A stretch of 64,000 nucleotides of DNA from Ctena decussata (lineage: Eukaryota > Mollusca > Bivalvia > Lucinida > Lucinidae), in the NCBI GenBank assembly GCA_963989385.1, contig OZ022506.1, positions 67,281,434 through 67,345,433 of the forward strand. The letters are read 5' to 3'. Position 1 is the stretch's first letter. Each line of letters begins with the position of its first letter. Below are positions 22,659 to 34,581 of the stretch, piece after piece. A model generated the notes under the pieces. The model worked only from the letters and a program-made list of their open reading frames with translations, did not search any database and was not told where the DNA came from. The position numbers were made by a program, and so were the translations under genes.

Positions 22659-24187
22659 TCACTTCACAGCTATGGTACGTTGGATTGCTCGAATCTTGCA
22701 TTGTATGGGGGAATGCGTTATCCCTAATATACCCTCCAAATCAGGCTCGTTGTCGTCTGCTGAAAGAAATTCATATTGCTTTATCATAGTCGTTAAATAC
22801 AGAAATAACTCCATTTTAGCTACAGCTTCACCCGGGCAAATACGCCGACCAATCCCGAATGGTATCAACTCTTTTGGTCGCATGACAGTTCCGTCTACAT
22901 CTAAAATCGTTCTGGGTTAAACTCCGAAGGATTTTCAAATGTATTTGGGTCTTGGTGAACAGAATCTAAATTAAAGATGACAGCAGTACCCTTTGGAAAG
23001 GTGTATCCTTCAAACACTACAAAGTCATTGTTTGTTGTAACAGCATGGGGCACTGCCGTAGGAAGGACATTTGCAAGTCGTAAAACTTCCATTATAAAAG
23101 CTTCTACATAAGGAAGTTTTGGCCTGTCATCTAGGCTTGGTAGACGTCCATCGGGAACAATCTTGTCTATATCTGATTGCAGACGTTTTTGTATATCTTG
23201 GTGTTTCAGAAGATATAAAAGTGCCCATTGGATCACAGTAGAGCTCGTTTCTGTACCACCTGCAAAAAGATCTCTTCCAACAATGTTGAGTTGTTGGATA
23301 GAGAAGTCTGACTGCTCGGTCGAATTCTCCTGTTTGGTCATTTCCGAAATGAAAAGGTCAATATAATCTCGAGGGTTGTTTTCATCATGTGTCCTCTTGT
23401 GTTCGTTATAAAAATTGGTCATATACTTGTTCCACTGAACGAAGTTGTCCTTGATAGTGTTCAAGTGCAGCGGATCGCTAGGTATGTACTGCAGGAAGGG
23501 TGCACAACTTAATAAAACACTTGCTTCCATTATCTTTTTCGCTGCATAATCCTGATTTCGTATATATTTAAGATACTCTTCATCGTCATATTGATGACGT
23601 TCTCCACATATAATTGCGAATGTTATGTTAGAAACACTAGCCTGAAGGGTCATTTTTATGTCAAACGGTTTACCCCCTTGTTTTTGAACAACGTCAAGAA
23701 AAAATTCAACTTCTTTCAATATCTTGTCCTCCAGTATGCTCTTTCCGAATCCAAACGCTTGAAGGCAAGAACATGTAAATTTTCTTTGACGTTTCCAAAA
23801 GGGCCCTTCCGAAAATGAAATGCCCTTTCCTTTGCCCACGATGTTGCCCACGAAATTCTGCGGTCTTCCGGAAAAGACATGACCGTTTTTCAGTGCTGCT
23901 TTTTGAATGAGATTGAAACCATTGATAACAATTGTTAGTTCCTTACCGATATAAAAACTGAAAATATCACCATGTTTCTTTCGTAATTTCCGGAACGTTC
24001 TAAGAATATCTCCACCAATCAAAAGTGGAAGGTCTCCTATGACTGGCAATGTAAATGCTGAACCCGGTGGAATCCCAGCCGGCTTCCGTGTAATTAGATA
24101 TACTAGCAGAAACACAGCGATGAACAATAAAATGCTCGAAAAATTGGCATCGCAAATGTATATAGTGATAAAGTCCCAAACAGTCAT
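22659..24187 (-). pseudogene. Cytochrome P450 (CYP2-clan like), intronless, frameshifted by one base
   Basis: Microsomal P450s are haem monooxygenases anchored in the ER. The main frame (24187-22901, 428 residues) has a hydrophobic anchor (about 17-33), the hinge KPAGIPPGSAF, C-helix WKRQRKF (131-137), the I-helix oxygen motif AGGTET (309-314), ExxR (E367-R370) and PERF (425-428), then TAG at 22903-22901. The next frame, from 22883 to 22659, supplies the haem loop PFGIGRRICPG with its Cys and the usual C-terminus. Offsets differ by two modulo three, so exactly one base is missing around 22900-22905. Everything else is intact, so the lesion is recent or a sequencing error. It is related to, but clearly older than, the + strand pair, with an N-terminus 10 residues longer. 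Confidence 0.9.
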
Positions 24188-26549
24188 TTTGCCTCCATCA
24201 CAAAACTTTGCTTATACACATTAATATTTTATCGTAACACCGCATAAGACGCAACGAGGCGTTAAAGCTAAAATATCAAGTTACGTTGGGTTCTATAAAG
24301 GGTTTATGTGTCCCTCAATTCTTTGTTTATTCATATATTTGTTGATTTGTTTAAAAAAACATACAAAAACACAGCGTTTGAAATTTGATATATGCAATAT
24401 GAACTCTATCTGATTTTTTATAGGATCTATTACACAGCTGAATTAGTTCTGATTTGATTATGGTGAAACCTGTAAGTTTATAAATAAAGTCGTGACCTAC
24501 TTACTTATTTACTTAAGTTTAAATGTTTTGGTCAGTGTTATCAAGTGTCCTTTTGTTTGTGAGAATGCTCAGTAGAAGGTTTGAAATACTGTTGATTTGC
24601 ATTAATTATTGTAAGAATCCAAATCAGCTAAAATGTTTCAAAGTTAGTGCATTCTATTTCTCATCATCTTAGTTTTTGCCATAAAAGAAAATATATATAT
24701 ATTTTTCATTTAACAATCGAGGCATTCTAAGTTACATAACCCTCTGCTGATTATCCCTAAATGGGCCTCTTGTACAGATTTTTTGTAAAAGAAACTGTAT
24801 ACATATATACTGAACCAAAAAAGAAACTCACAAAGGCGTTGAAGGTTTTGTTTCAATTACCTGGTTAAACAAATTTATGTCAGTGAAGTTAAGATCGTGG
24901 TATCACAGTGGGCGAGAAAAACGTTTGTTTTTGTCAAAGTGTACATCGAAACAACCTACTATTTTCAACTGTAAACATCTGAACCCCCGCATCGAAGTAG
25001 AGCATGCAGCCGCGTGTAGACAGTCGCGTTTTTTGTTTTTTGTTTCTTGTCATAATGGACTCTTTGGTATCCCATGAACTGAGGCAGGCATAATACTTTA
25101 ATCATGCTGTAAGGGTGCGTAGACTGATCCCTGCCTACACTGTGGAGAGTCTTGTTGGGTCCTGTTTCTCGTGACGCGACTCATTTATTTACCTTATTGT
25201 GGGATTGCTTGTGTATGTATGCTGTGGAGATTGCTACAGACTAGGTTGGGAAAGGCTCGATCAGCAACAGCTTTCTCCATAGTTACACCATCCTACACTC
25301 TTTCCTAAGAGAAAAACTCTCTACTCGCTTATTGACCATCTAAATATGCATAATTTTCCACTGATATGCCGAGCAGACGCACTGAAGGTTGAGATTCTGC
25401 ATACTATTCAAATTCATCTCATCTATCTATTTTTCCCGAGGGCTTAATTTGGAGAATAGACATCTGCCGATTTATTTGTGAAGCAACTATTACTTAATCT
25501 CAGAAGCTTTCTGTAGATGAAAATGTCTCGCGAGAGTCTTAAATATGCGTCAAATGTGCACAACATGCAACTTCTCGCCAAACTCCAACTTGTGTGGAAA
25601 AGTATACTTTACGGTATGCTGCGGTAAATTTTGCAAATCCTTTGTTTCCTAAACTCGGCAACACAAACACCAAAAATGTTGCAATTAACATACTTACCAA
25701 GCCTCCCCCACCCCTCCACACACTAGTACAGACACACGAGTAGGCGCACGCTCGCAAGCACAGTAACACGGATGCCTATAACCGTTCTAGTCTATTCTTT
25801 GAGTGTAGGTCTCGCCTCAAATTATGATAGTATTTATCGCAGTTTACATATTTGAATCGTTAGAAAAAAGAAAAAAAATGTACATGTATATGGATGATAT
25901 GTAGATAGCTATAGACTCGGTAGGGACTGACCCAATCAGTTGCCAGCTATCTCCATAACTCCAGATCAACAATTTCCAAATTCATAATGGCTGTAACAAT
26001 AGAAACGTTATATACGTAATACTTTTTTTTATCACTATACTATTATTAATAACAACCTCTCGCATCAGATGATATACGCAAAGCCTCCAAACATGTAATG
26101 TCATAAATGTTCACTCAAAGATTTGTACTGGAACATCTTCCCATATCAAATGTTATCAGCCTGTTCTCATTAACGCTTCTTAAACATTTGATCTAGGCCA
26201 TCAAACTCCGTACGCATCGTCCATCATTACATTTAAATATGAGTCAGTGAATCTCGGTATAAAACGAATCACTGTCAGCATGAATGCCGTCAAAATGTAT
26301 ACTTACCTCTTGTCGACTCAGATATTAAGGTCCGAATTACTGTCAGTTAGACTACACTTACGATACTTACAATGTATCAGTTTATACTTATCTTTCTATT
26401 CTTATATATTCTAAACTCCTTTCTCTGTCTGAAAAGATCTGTGCTTCTGGTCTCCCATTTTCTCGTACACAAACAATGCTTCTTCCATGGACAAGTGCCG
26501 CGACTGCCATCTGATGGCGGAGGTGTGGAAATTAAAACCGTAGACCAAT
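24188..26549. other. Intergenic; no gene recognised
   Basis: This region includes whatever promoter the - strand P450 has. No TATA box can be assigned with confidence. At 24809 an ACTGAACCAAAAAAGAAACT end preceded by ATAT resembles the ACTGACAC family termini, without a visible partner. A 76-residue frame at 25539-25769 (-) and others show no domain. The last part may belong to the 5' untranslated region of the LINE that follows. Confidence 0.4.
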
Positions 26550-28415
26550 ATGAAAAGGGATAGCTCACAGCTTAACAACCCCTTTTCCGTCAGTGGTTGT
26601 CGGTATCGGTATATCTGTGACAATTGTGTACATATATCGTCATGTCGTAGTCTGACGTTTGCCAGTTTGGTACTTATTATTCTAACACAGCATGCTGTAA
26701 GATCTTACAGTGTGTCTTTATCCCTTACAAATAACATTAAACTTTTCGCGCAGGGTATTACCAGAAAGGCTGTTCCTGGACGCAACAGAACCGAAAACAT
26801 AACATATACAATCAAGATTTTTAGTGTATTAATATGCAGCAATCTCTTTCTCGTGATCTTGCAACTGCTTATATCAGGCGACGTGCATCCTAACCCTGGT
26901 CCTGAGTCATTATCGTCCTCGGTCTCATCCGCTATTTCAAATTGTTCTTTGCTGACTAGTCACAACCTTAGCATTATTCACTTAAACATCCAAAGTCTTC
27001 TGCCTAAAATGAGTATTCTTGCAGTAGAAATGCAAAACTATGATATTCTTGTTTTTACTGAAACATGGCTTTCTCCTAGAACTAGCAACGATGATATTTG
27101 TATTCCTAATTTCAATCCTCCATTCAGGAAAGACCGATTGGGTCGACAAGGAGGCGGTGTAGCGATATATACCAGAATAGGAATACCCTCAATTGAAAGA
27201 CGGGACCTACTGTACGACGACCTCGAGGCGATTTGCGTCGAAGTCAGTCTTCAGTCCAACAAATTCTTGCTATGTGGAGTATATAGACCCCCTAATACAG
27301 GATTGGAATACTGGAACCTTATTGAACAAACATTTGATAACATGTCTACCTCATCTGTTGATGACCTAGTAATCGTTGGTGACTTTAACTGCGATATGCT
27401 GAACGACAATTCCTTTAATAAAATGCGCCAGATAGCTTGTTCTTATAATCTCCATCAGCTCATTGATGAACCAACCAATTACACAGAACATTCCTCATCT
27501 TTAATTGATCTAATTCTTGTAAGTAAACCAAATAATGTTCTCTACAGTGATGTATTCTCACCCTTCATACCAGATTTAGTAAGATATCATTGTCCTACGG
27601 TCTTATTCCTAAATTATCGAAAACCTCCTAACCAGGCATATAAACGCCATATATGGCTCTATGATAAAGGAGATTATGTTAAGTACAGACAGCTGTTAAC
27701 TGATGCTAATTGGAACCAAATTTTGTCTTCTGATGACTTAAATACAGTAGCAAATGCAGTTACAGATACTATTATAAACTCAGCAAAAGCCTCAATTCCA
27801 AATAAAACAGTAACAATCCGTCCAAATGAACCTAAATGGATAACTAGTCAGATTAAAAGACAAAATAGACAAAGGAAACGACTTTTTAGAACGGCAAAAA
27901 GGGTTAAAACTGAAACAGCCTGGACTAAATTCAGACAAAAACGCAACTCAGTTACAAAGCAAATACGTGAGGCTAAACAACATTATAACGAAAAACTTGC
28001 TAACGAACTCAAAGACACTACAAACTCAAATTCATGGTATAAAACTACTTCTAAGCTATTAAAATCTAATACAGACACTCACTCAATACCATATCTTGAA
28101 ACCCAAAATGACTTGGCCGAAACAGAAACTGAAATTGCACAAGTTTTAAACACGTACTTTGCAAATCAATCCACTGTGGATGACACAAATGCTGCACTGC
28201 CTATCTTTGAACACCCATCTTATCCTCCCTTAAGTGAAATTTATATTTCAGTTGATGATGTTAAGGATGCTATTAGCTTGTTAAAGCCAAACAAAGCTCC
28301 AGGGCCTGACCTTATTACTCCAAAACTTCTCAAAGAAGGAGTAAATCAGCTTCTAGCCCCACTAAGTTACTTGTTTAATCTTTCTCTAAGTTCAAGGCAA
28401 TTTCCTGACTCCTGA
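26550..28415 (+). pseudogene. LINE ORF2 protein, N-terminal part: 2A-like motif, AP endonuclease, RT start
   Basis: 621 residues up to a premature TGA. Residues 85-108 are hydrophobic and lead into SGDVHPNPGP (109-118), a 2A-like motif. The endonuclease nicks target DNA to prime reverse transcription. Its signatures are HLNIQSL (N146), TETWL (E171), GVYRPP, GDFN (D278, N280) and LIDLIL. The usual SDH near its end reads RYH (345-347), so the Asp beside the catalytic His is replaced. Residues about 580-600 (KPNKAPGPD) begin the reverse transcriptase. The TGA sits where related elements have a Trp before KDA, consistent with TGG to TGA. The frame continues open after it. Confidence 0.85.
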
Positions 28416-28511
28416 AAAGACGCGAATGTAACAGCAGTTCATAAAAAGGACAGTCGATCACAGCCTAGTAATTATAGACCTATATCGCTTCTTTGTCATC
28501 TTGGTAAACTT

Positions 28512-29945
28512 ATGGAACGTTGTATGCACAAACATATCTATAATTATCTAAAGCAAAATCACGTCATAACACCTTATCAGTCAGGTTTTCAAAGTGGAGA
28601 TTCAACCATAAACCAGTTAGTCTATCTGAATAATAAATTTCTACAAGCGCTTGACGAAGGTAAAGAAATTAGAGTTGTATTCTGTGACGTCAGCAAAGCG
28701 TTTGATAAAGTGTGGCATAAGGGCCTGTTGTTTAAATTGAAGTCCATCGGATTTTCTAATCAAATTCTGGAATGGTTTTCATCCTATCTAAGTAATAGAC
28801 GTCAACGAGATTGTTTCAAAGGTTGTAACTCGCCTTGGTTACACATAAACGCTGGCGTGCCTCAAGGATCTATTTTAGGGCCGATTTTATTTGTAATCTA
28901 TATAAACGACATAGTTAAGGGCATCAGAAGTAACATTAGACTATTTGCAGACGACACTAGTTTATTCAAAATCGTGACATGTCCTCTGACTGCAGCTACT
29001 GAACTTAATTTGGACCTTAAAAACATTTACTCATGGGCAAAAACCTGGCTGGTTGATTTTAATGCTTCAAAAACAGTTTCCCTTATTGTCAGCAAAAAAC
29101 GAACTAAACCCCACCATCCCGTCCTTACTTTAGGAGGAACGAACATTAACGAGGTAGCACATCACAAACACCTTGGAATTGTTCTCTCCAGTGACGCGTC
29201 GTGGACCCATCATCTTGAAGTTATATTAGCCAAAGCATGGAAGAGATTAGGTTATATAAGACAATACAAATTTCTGCTTGACAGATCTTCCCTACAAAAA
29301 CTATACCAGACATATATACGCCCACTCCTTGAATATGGAAACATTTTATGGGATAATTGTACGGTTGAAAATAAACGTTCCGTTGAGAATGTACAGTTAG
29401 AGGCTGCTCGTCTGGTCACAGGTGCCACAAAACTCTGCAGCATTCAAAGGATGTATGATGAAACAAAATGGGAAACACTGCAACAGCGTAGAAATAAACA
29501 TAAGCTCTTCCAACTTTTTAAAATGATTAATGGTCTGGTTCCACCCTACCTTCAGCAACTTATACCCCTAAGAGTACAGCAAATAGCACGCTATCCTCTC
29601 AGAAATGCTCACAATTTCTCAATCCCACCGTCCCGCACAGTTACCTACTCTTCCTCGTTCCTTCCCTCCACATTGAGAGATTGGAATGCATTAGATCAAG
29701 ATATCAAAGATGCACACTCTCTTCATACTTTCAAGAATAGAATTAACGGCCCGAAGCGCTACCCGCCTAAACACTTTGAGAAATCACAAGTATGTCGCGC
29801 AGTACAAGTCCTACATGCGCGACTTCGCTTGGAGTGTAGTAATCTTAATCATCATCTGTATCAAAAAAATTTAGTAGACAGCCCTCTCTGTTCTTGTGGA
29901 GAAATGGAAACCACAACGCACTATTTCCTTTTTTGTCCCAATTAA
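28512..29945 (+). pseudogene. LINE ORF2 protein, reverse transcriptase and C-terminal part
   Basis: 477 residues from an internal Met, in the same frame as the preceding piece. It is the continuation and not a separate gene. Catalytic landmarks are FCDVSKAFDKVWH (D59, D65), AGVPQGSILGPILF (114-127) and LFADDT (144-149), all as in active RTs. Thumb-like sequence and a Cys-rich motif, CSCGEMETTTHYFLFC, follow. The TAA stop falls right after CPN where related proteins have a Tyr. Beyond it the frame stays open for another 49 codons with a conserved-looking tail ending in TKRFQR, so this stop is a second point lesion. Confidence 0.85.
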
Positions 29946-30119
29946 CCCAGACAACACTATCTCTCTGTATTACCCTACCAACTTACCCTTTCTTTAATTT
30001 TAAATGGACTTCAAGACGTTACAACTGATGTAAATAATATGATATTTAAGCAGGTACAATTATATGTTGTCGCAACTAAGCGGTTTCAGCGGTAGGCAGT
30101 AACAATACCAGGAAATAAA

Positions 30120-31020
30120 ACAAAACTGTGCATTGTCAGACAGTAGAGTCGCTGAACTAGTGTTTGTCATAGCATCCATGGAGCAGATAGGGTTAAAGGA
30201 CCAGAAGCCAGTCTTTTCTTCTCTTTTCTTCTTATCTAACTGTAATCACTTTTATTTGTTCCTCAGTCTCTTATTCTCAGGTGTTTGCGATTTCGGTAAT
30301 TTTGTGAATATGTAGCTTATACAAAGTAGGCATAAACCGTTTGTATGTTATAGACACCGGCAGGATTGTCACATGGTAGGTTCTGCCCACGTACGTTTAT
30401 TGTATTAAAACGAATTATTATATACCTGATGGCAGACAGAATGACGAGCCCTGTGAAAAGCTTTATACTCAAGTTTAATTACAAACCGTCAATCTGGTCT
30501 ATAAGGTCCAAACTGGTTTATGCCCTCCACTGCTTACACACTTTTATTTTTGACTTCTTGATACATATTTCTTAGATAAAAAAGCCCGATTTGAACGATA
30601 TGAATTCAAAATGTCATGCCATGTTTAAATTTGTGCTGCTGTGTTTATTTATCATTATGGAAATGAACTCTATAAGCCGAAGGCTTCCGTTCAGATCCAT
30701 GTTTAGTCATCAGTGTTTTAGCATAGTATGCATGTATGCTTTTCTTCGCTTAGTTATATGTCTACTGTTTATATACATGTATGCATTGTACTATTTCTTT
30801 TTGAATAAATATTGTTTAAACCAAATTTATACAAACATTTAAAGTTCTCCAAGGACCAAACAGGAAGCCATTAGAGTTGTCATTCGGCGAAAATGGCGGA
30901 CAAAGCCGAACGAGTACCCACGCGTCTTAAGACGTTGAAATACCAGAGTAACATTACTCTGGTTAGCCTTACTGTTGATGTTATAGACAGAAAAGAAAAC
31001 ATGGTTTACTGTACTGTGGA
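30120..31020. other. No gene seen
   Basis: AT-rich sequence with several short frames of low complexity (30133, 30366, 30591), none with a recognisable domain. The first part may be untranslated LINE sequence. Confidence 0.4.
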
Positions 31021-31180
31021 AGGATGAGGCTTCGAAAACATTGTTAAATCTATTCACAAAGCTGTTAAAATCTCGCTACCAAACTTCGGATTCAACAACA
31101 AACACCCAAAGCCTTGCTGGACGACTGAGGTCAAAGAGCTTCACTTAGAACAAAGAAAACAAGAAATATCTTTAAAAAAA
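31021..31180 (+). pseudogene. LINE linker fragment (between endonuclease and RT)
   Basis: One frame reads GFENIVKSIHKAVKISLPNF, then NKHPKPCWTTEVKELHLEQR. The KPCWTTEVKELH pattern resembles the segment after the endonuclease domain in LINE ORF2 proteins. There is a TGA just upstream and no RT downstream. It is a decayed fragment without a full domain. Confidence 0.35.
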
Positions 31181-31207
31181 GATAATCGGCTTGTATGTAC
31201 ATGTAAG

Positions 31208-31738
31208 ATATCGAATGTGCTGATCAGATTGTACGGATGCGCATGTTAATATGCATATTTGTTGTTGGTGTTGGGTTTTCGATTTCGGAAATGCTGTTGA
31301 ATTTTGATTGGGGTCTGTCTGTGTTGCACATAAGAATGAGGATTGTTACGCTGACCGCCCTACATATAACCTTAAAACATATCGCAGTTCCAACAAAACA
31401 CCAACAACTACGCCAGCAACAATCACTTAACTTCGTCTTCGATTTCTGTGTCAAGTATCTTGTTTTTTTTTTATGTTTTTTATTTTTATTTTTTATTTTA
31501 CATGAGCGGCATAAAAGGCGAAATGTGTTCTTTGCAAAAAGCGATTTGGACCGAAATATCTAGATTCATCACAACACGGTTTATAGGCCAACAGTCAAAT
31601 GAAACTGGAAGTAGAAAGAGATAGCGAAAGTAAGCTTCTTACATCAAAGTCCCGGGTGTATTTATTTTGGCCAATGAAATACTTAAAATGTAGATCAATA
31701 CTAAGGTTGTACGGCTAAAGCCGAGAAACATCGCGTTG
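31208..31738. repeat. Left arm of a large interrupted inverted repeat
   Basis: The whole stretch, from ATCGAATGTGCTGATCAGAT to GTACGGCTAAAGCCGAGAAA, recurs inverted at 35960-37606, the latter interrupted by about 1.17 kb. The arms are clearly diverged but collinear. They may be the terminal regions of one old element spanning 31.2-37.6 kb or two independent copies in opposite orientation. Frames at 31224-31563 belong to this repeat. Confidence 0.7.
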
Positions 31739-33405
31739 TATGGATTATAAATGCTGGCTCAAGGAACAAGGACTAAGTATTATACACAATTTCTATACGA
31801 AAATTTCTGCTAGCTCAAAAAGATGCTATTTATGCAAATGAGATGAGGGACTTTACTGATCTCGAGACATCAGCGTATTACGATAAAAAATATTTTAGGT
31901 ATAGCTCGTAAACAAGCGTTTAAAACCCAAGGTGCCTGCAGTTGATGCGTTAACGGTAAACAAATCAAATTGATAGTAACCAAATATTAGGCATATTACT
32001 TTGCTTGCAATTTTGTACGCCGAGCAAAAAAGTGAGTATGAGCACACAGTTGCACAAGGCACCGCACAGAAAATGATAAATGTCTTTAATGAATCACATG
32101 ACGTTAAGACCAATTTAAAGTCTTGATGATGCCGAAACGGCACATCTATCCTGGATATAATGGTATCGTGAATGGTTGCATTGCACTATTAATTTTCCAT
32201 AAACGACAATGTTAGCATTGGACATTTTATAACAAAACTGTACATACAGAGTTTTCCAAACCTGTCTTGCTTTAAAGTGTCATCCTAGCCTATCAATTAT
32301 CCACTGGCTTCCCAACTCAGTAAGTCGCTAGACTGGATGGAGTATGGCAACCACCAATTCATACACCTAAAAAGAGCATATTTTTCTACTACTATTTCTC
32401 AATTAAATATGCCTTTTTTGTAACTCTTTTGTTGGTCTAGAAATCCAACATGCATGACTGGCAGGTGACGTCATCTCTCTTACAATGTAAACCTTATACT
32501 CTCCCCGAAAAAGGCGGGGTAATTTCTCATGAATATTAAGTAGCCTGTACCCAATTAAGGTGGACAGATTGTGAATAATAACTGTGTTGTTTTATTTGTT
32601 AAACAAAACAGTTATTTTTCATGCTGAAATCGTTCAACTGTAGAGTATATACCGCAAAGATCCTAAGTTTTCGGGCATATAGGTCTGTACAAACAGTGGA
32701 AACCGAGATCAGACTGTTCCTGAGGAACCAGAATGATCAAGGTCTTCACAGTTTCCATTCCATCTGCGTATTTTTGTAGGCAGTATCTATGGTAGAACCG
32801 AATAACAGGAAAATAGATAATACGGCAAGGACCAGCTGTGCTTGCAGCAGGTGCAGAACTTGGGCACTCTATTTTGGGAATATTTTTGACATTTAACATG
32901 GTTTTTCTACGAAACGAAACGGTGAAATGTTTTTTTTTTGTTTTATTCTATAACATACATTGTAAGTTTTACTAAAATAATATGTATGAGCTTGCTCCAT
33001 CGGTTAAGTATATTTTCAAGGCTTTTTTTTCATGAAATTCAGTTTTCTTGCATTTTTTTAAAACAATGCAAAAATATACTTATTATCAATATAACTTCAT
33101 TTTTTACCAGTTTGTTGCAGATATCCTATATTATTGATTTTTATGATTTGCAGAAATCAAAGTGCATTCATGTGCTAGAGATATGAATTTAAATGGAGAA
33201 TGTGTAAACATGTATGTAGAAATACAAAATATACAAAACATTGTTTTTTTTAGGAAAACAAAACGGTGAAATTATTTTTTTTTCTTTTCCATATGTTTTA
33301 TAGCCCTTTGCGTTATTCAGCTGGTATGAATGCCCCGCCAATATTTTTATTCAGTATTCGTCTACCTTAAGCACACCATCTCTGTGTGGGCAAACCTTTA
33401 ATAGG
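31739..33405. other. No gene seen
   Basis: AT-rich sequence. A stretch at 32816-32870 (AAGGACCAGCTGTGCTTGCA) resembles 7897-7920, so an unrecognised dispersed repeat may be present. No frame with a domain. Confidence 0.4.
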
Positions 33406-33639
33406 TTGTTTTATAAGATGCTCTCGATAGTGTACATACCAAATCAAAAACGTTCAAAGTTTGGACACTCATTCCGGAACCGCCGTGATTCACTGGAAAG
33501 CTTCAGGCCAATTACATTAGAATCTGCTATTCACAAGCTATTTGAAAGAGGGTTACTTTTGAGCAGGAAGGCAATGATCAGGAATCGACAAGATCGTTTT
33601 CCACGTCCTGCCTTAAGCACCGAACATGCCGAATGACTA
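33406..33639 (+). pseudogene. Possible reverse-transcriptase fragment
   Basis: The 76-residue frame contains ESFRPITLESAIHKLFERGLL, close to the fingers motif (YRPITL..V..KLFER) of LINE reverse transcriptases. Nothing on either side continues the domain, so at most this is a short relic. The match is by eye and short. Confidence 0.35.
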
Positions 33640-33726
33640 AAGGAAAACAGTCCAACTTGAGTCCAAACTGAGCCCAAAGGCTGAGAAAACCTTAAAATTA
33701 TTGTTAGCAACTAACCTGGTTAAGGC

Positions 33727-33814
33727 AGACGCCCGTAAAAGTAACGGGAAATGGACAGGCAGCTGGTTGCCAGTTATTCTACGGTAAAATATACGAAAAA
33801 ATTTTACAGTGTGG
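33727..33814 (-). mobile_element. Solitary CACTG-type element end
   Basis: The reverse complement begins CACTGTAAAATTTTTTCG and continues with ACGGTAGAATAACTGGCAAC and GGGCG, matching both 85-bp ends of the element at 12349-12672. No partner end is nearby. Confidence 0.55.
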
Positions 33815-34581
33815 AAGCGCCAAACTGAGTCTTATAACTTTTGTAAACTTTGAAAGCGCTTTAGTTCAGAGTGAGTCTGTCTCTCACTTTGGTAGAGATA
33901 CATCGACCCTTTAAAGGCTGTAACGCAGAAAGTTAAATCATAAAGACTTTCTTCAAGAGTAGAGGACATATTCAAAAGAAGAAACATGGGCCACACTTCG
34001 AAGTTTTGGCTATACAAACCTCATCAGTGACCCTGACAAAAGCTGGCGACAACAGCCAGAGAAAGGTATACTGTAATTTCATTAATTTTAATTCAATGAC
34101 TGATTGATATAAGAAAATGGCCTAAAAGATCTAGAATAAGAGTCTAAACCAGTCTGAACTTTTCCGATTTCTCAGAATATAATCCTCTATCTCAAAGGAC
34201 AAAAATAAAATATAAACTGCACCATGGATGACGTACGGGGAGACGTTTTACGGCCGCCACACTCTTATATCCATAGACAGAGACACACGTCTTGTAAACG
34301 CATGCTTGTTATCATCATTTTTTGGAAAGACTGTCCACGTGATTATCAGTTAATCGGGCTTTTATTCGATCAGCGATACAAAACAAATCCGCATAACATT
34401 ATTTTTAAAGGTCGAAAAATACTAGTTCTCTCGCTTCTAGTTGTCTTCTTACTTATTTCCTTTCAGTTTATACATAATATGTGGGTATAGCTATTTATAT
34501 AATAAAAGATCATTTTACAAAAGTCATGGATCGTGACTGATATGACTGATAGGCAAACTAATTTTGAGACACCATATATAT
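33815..34581. other. No gene seen
   Basis: Spacer with short frames of no recognised content (33832-34017, 34224-34490). Confidence 0.4.

Larger units (their letters stand above)
26550..30119 (+). mobile_element. LINE-type (APE-class) non-LTR retrotransposon, nearly full-length ORF2
   Basis: One reading frame runs from 26550 to a TAG at 30093-30095, interrupted only by in-frame stops at 28413-28415 (TGA) and 29943-29945 (TAA). It encodes, in order, an N-terminal hydrophobic region with a 2A-like motif, an AP endonuclease, a reverse transcriptase, and a C-terminal Cys/His motif. AATAAA lies at 30114-30119. The organisation fits the Jockey/CR1/L2 assemblage; I cannot choose the clade by eye. 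The 5' end and target duplication were not found. It is in the same orientation as the downstream P450 pair. Confidence 0.85.
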
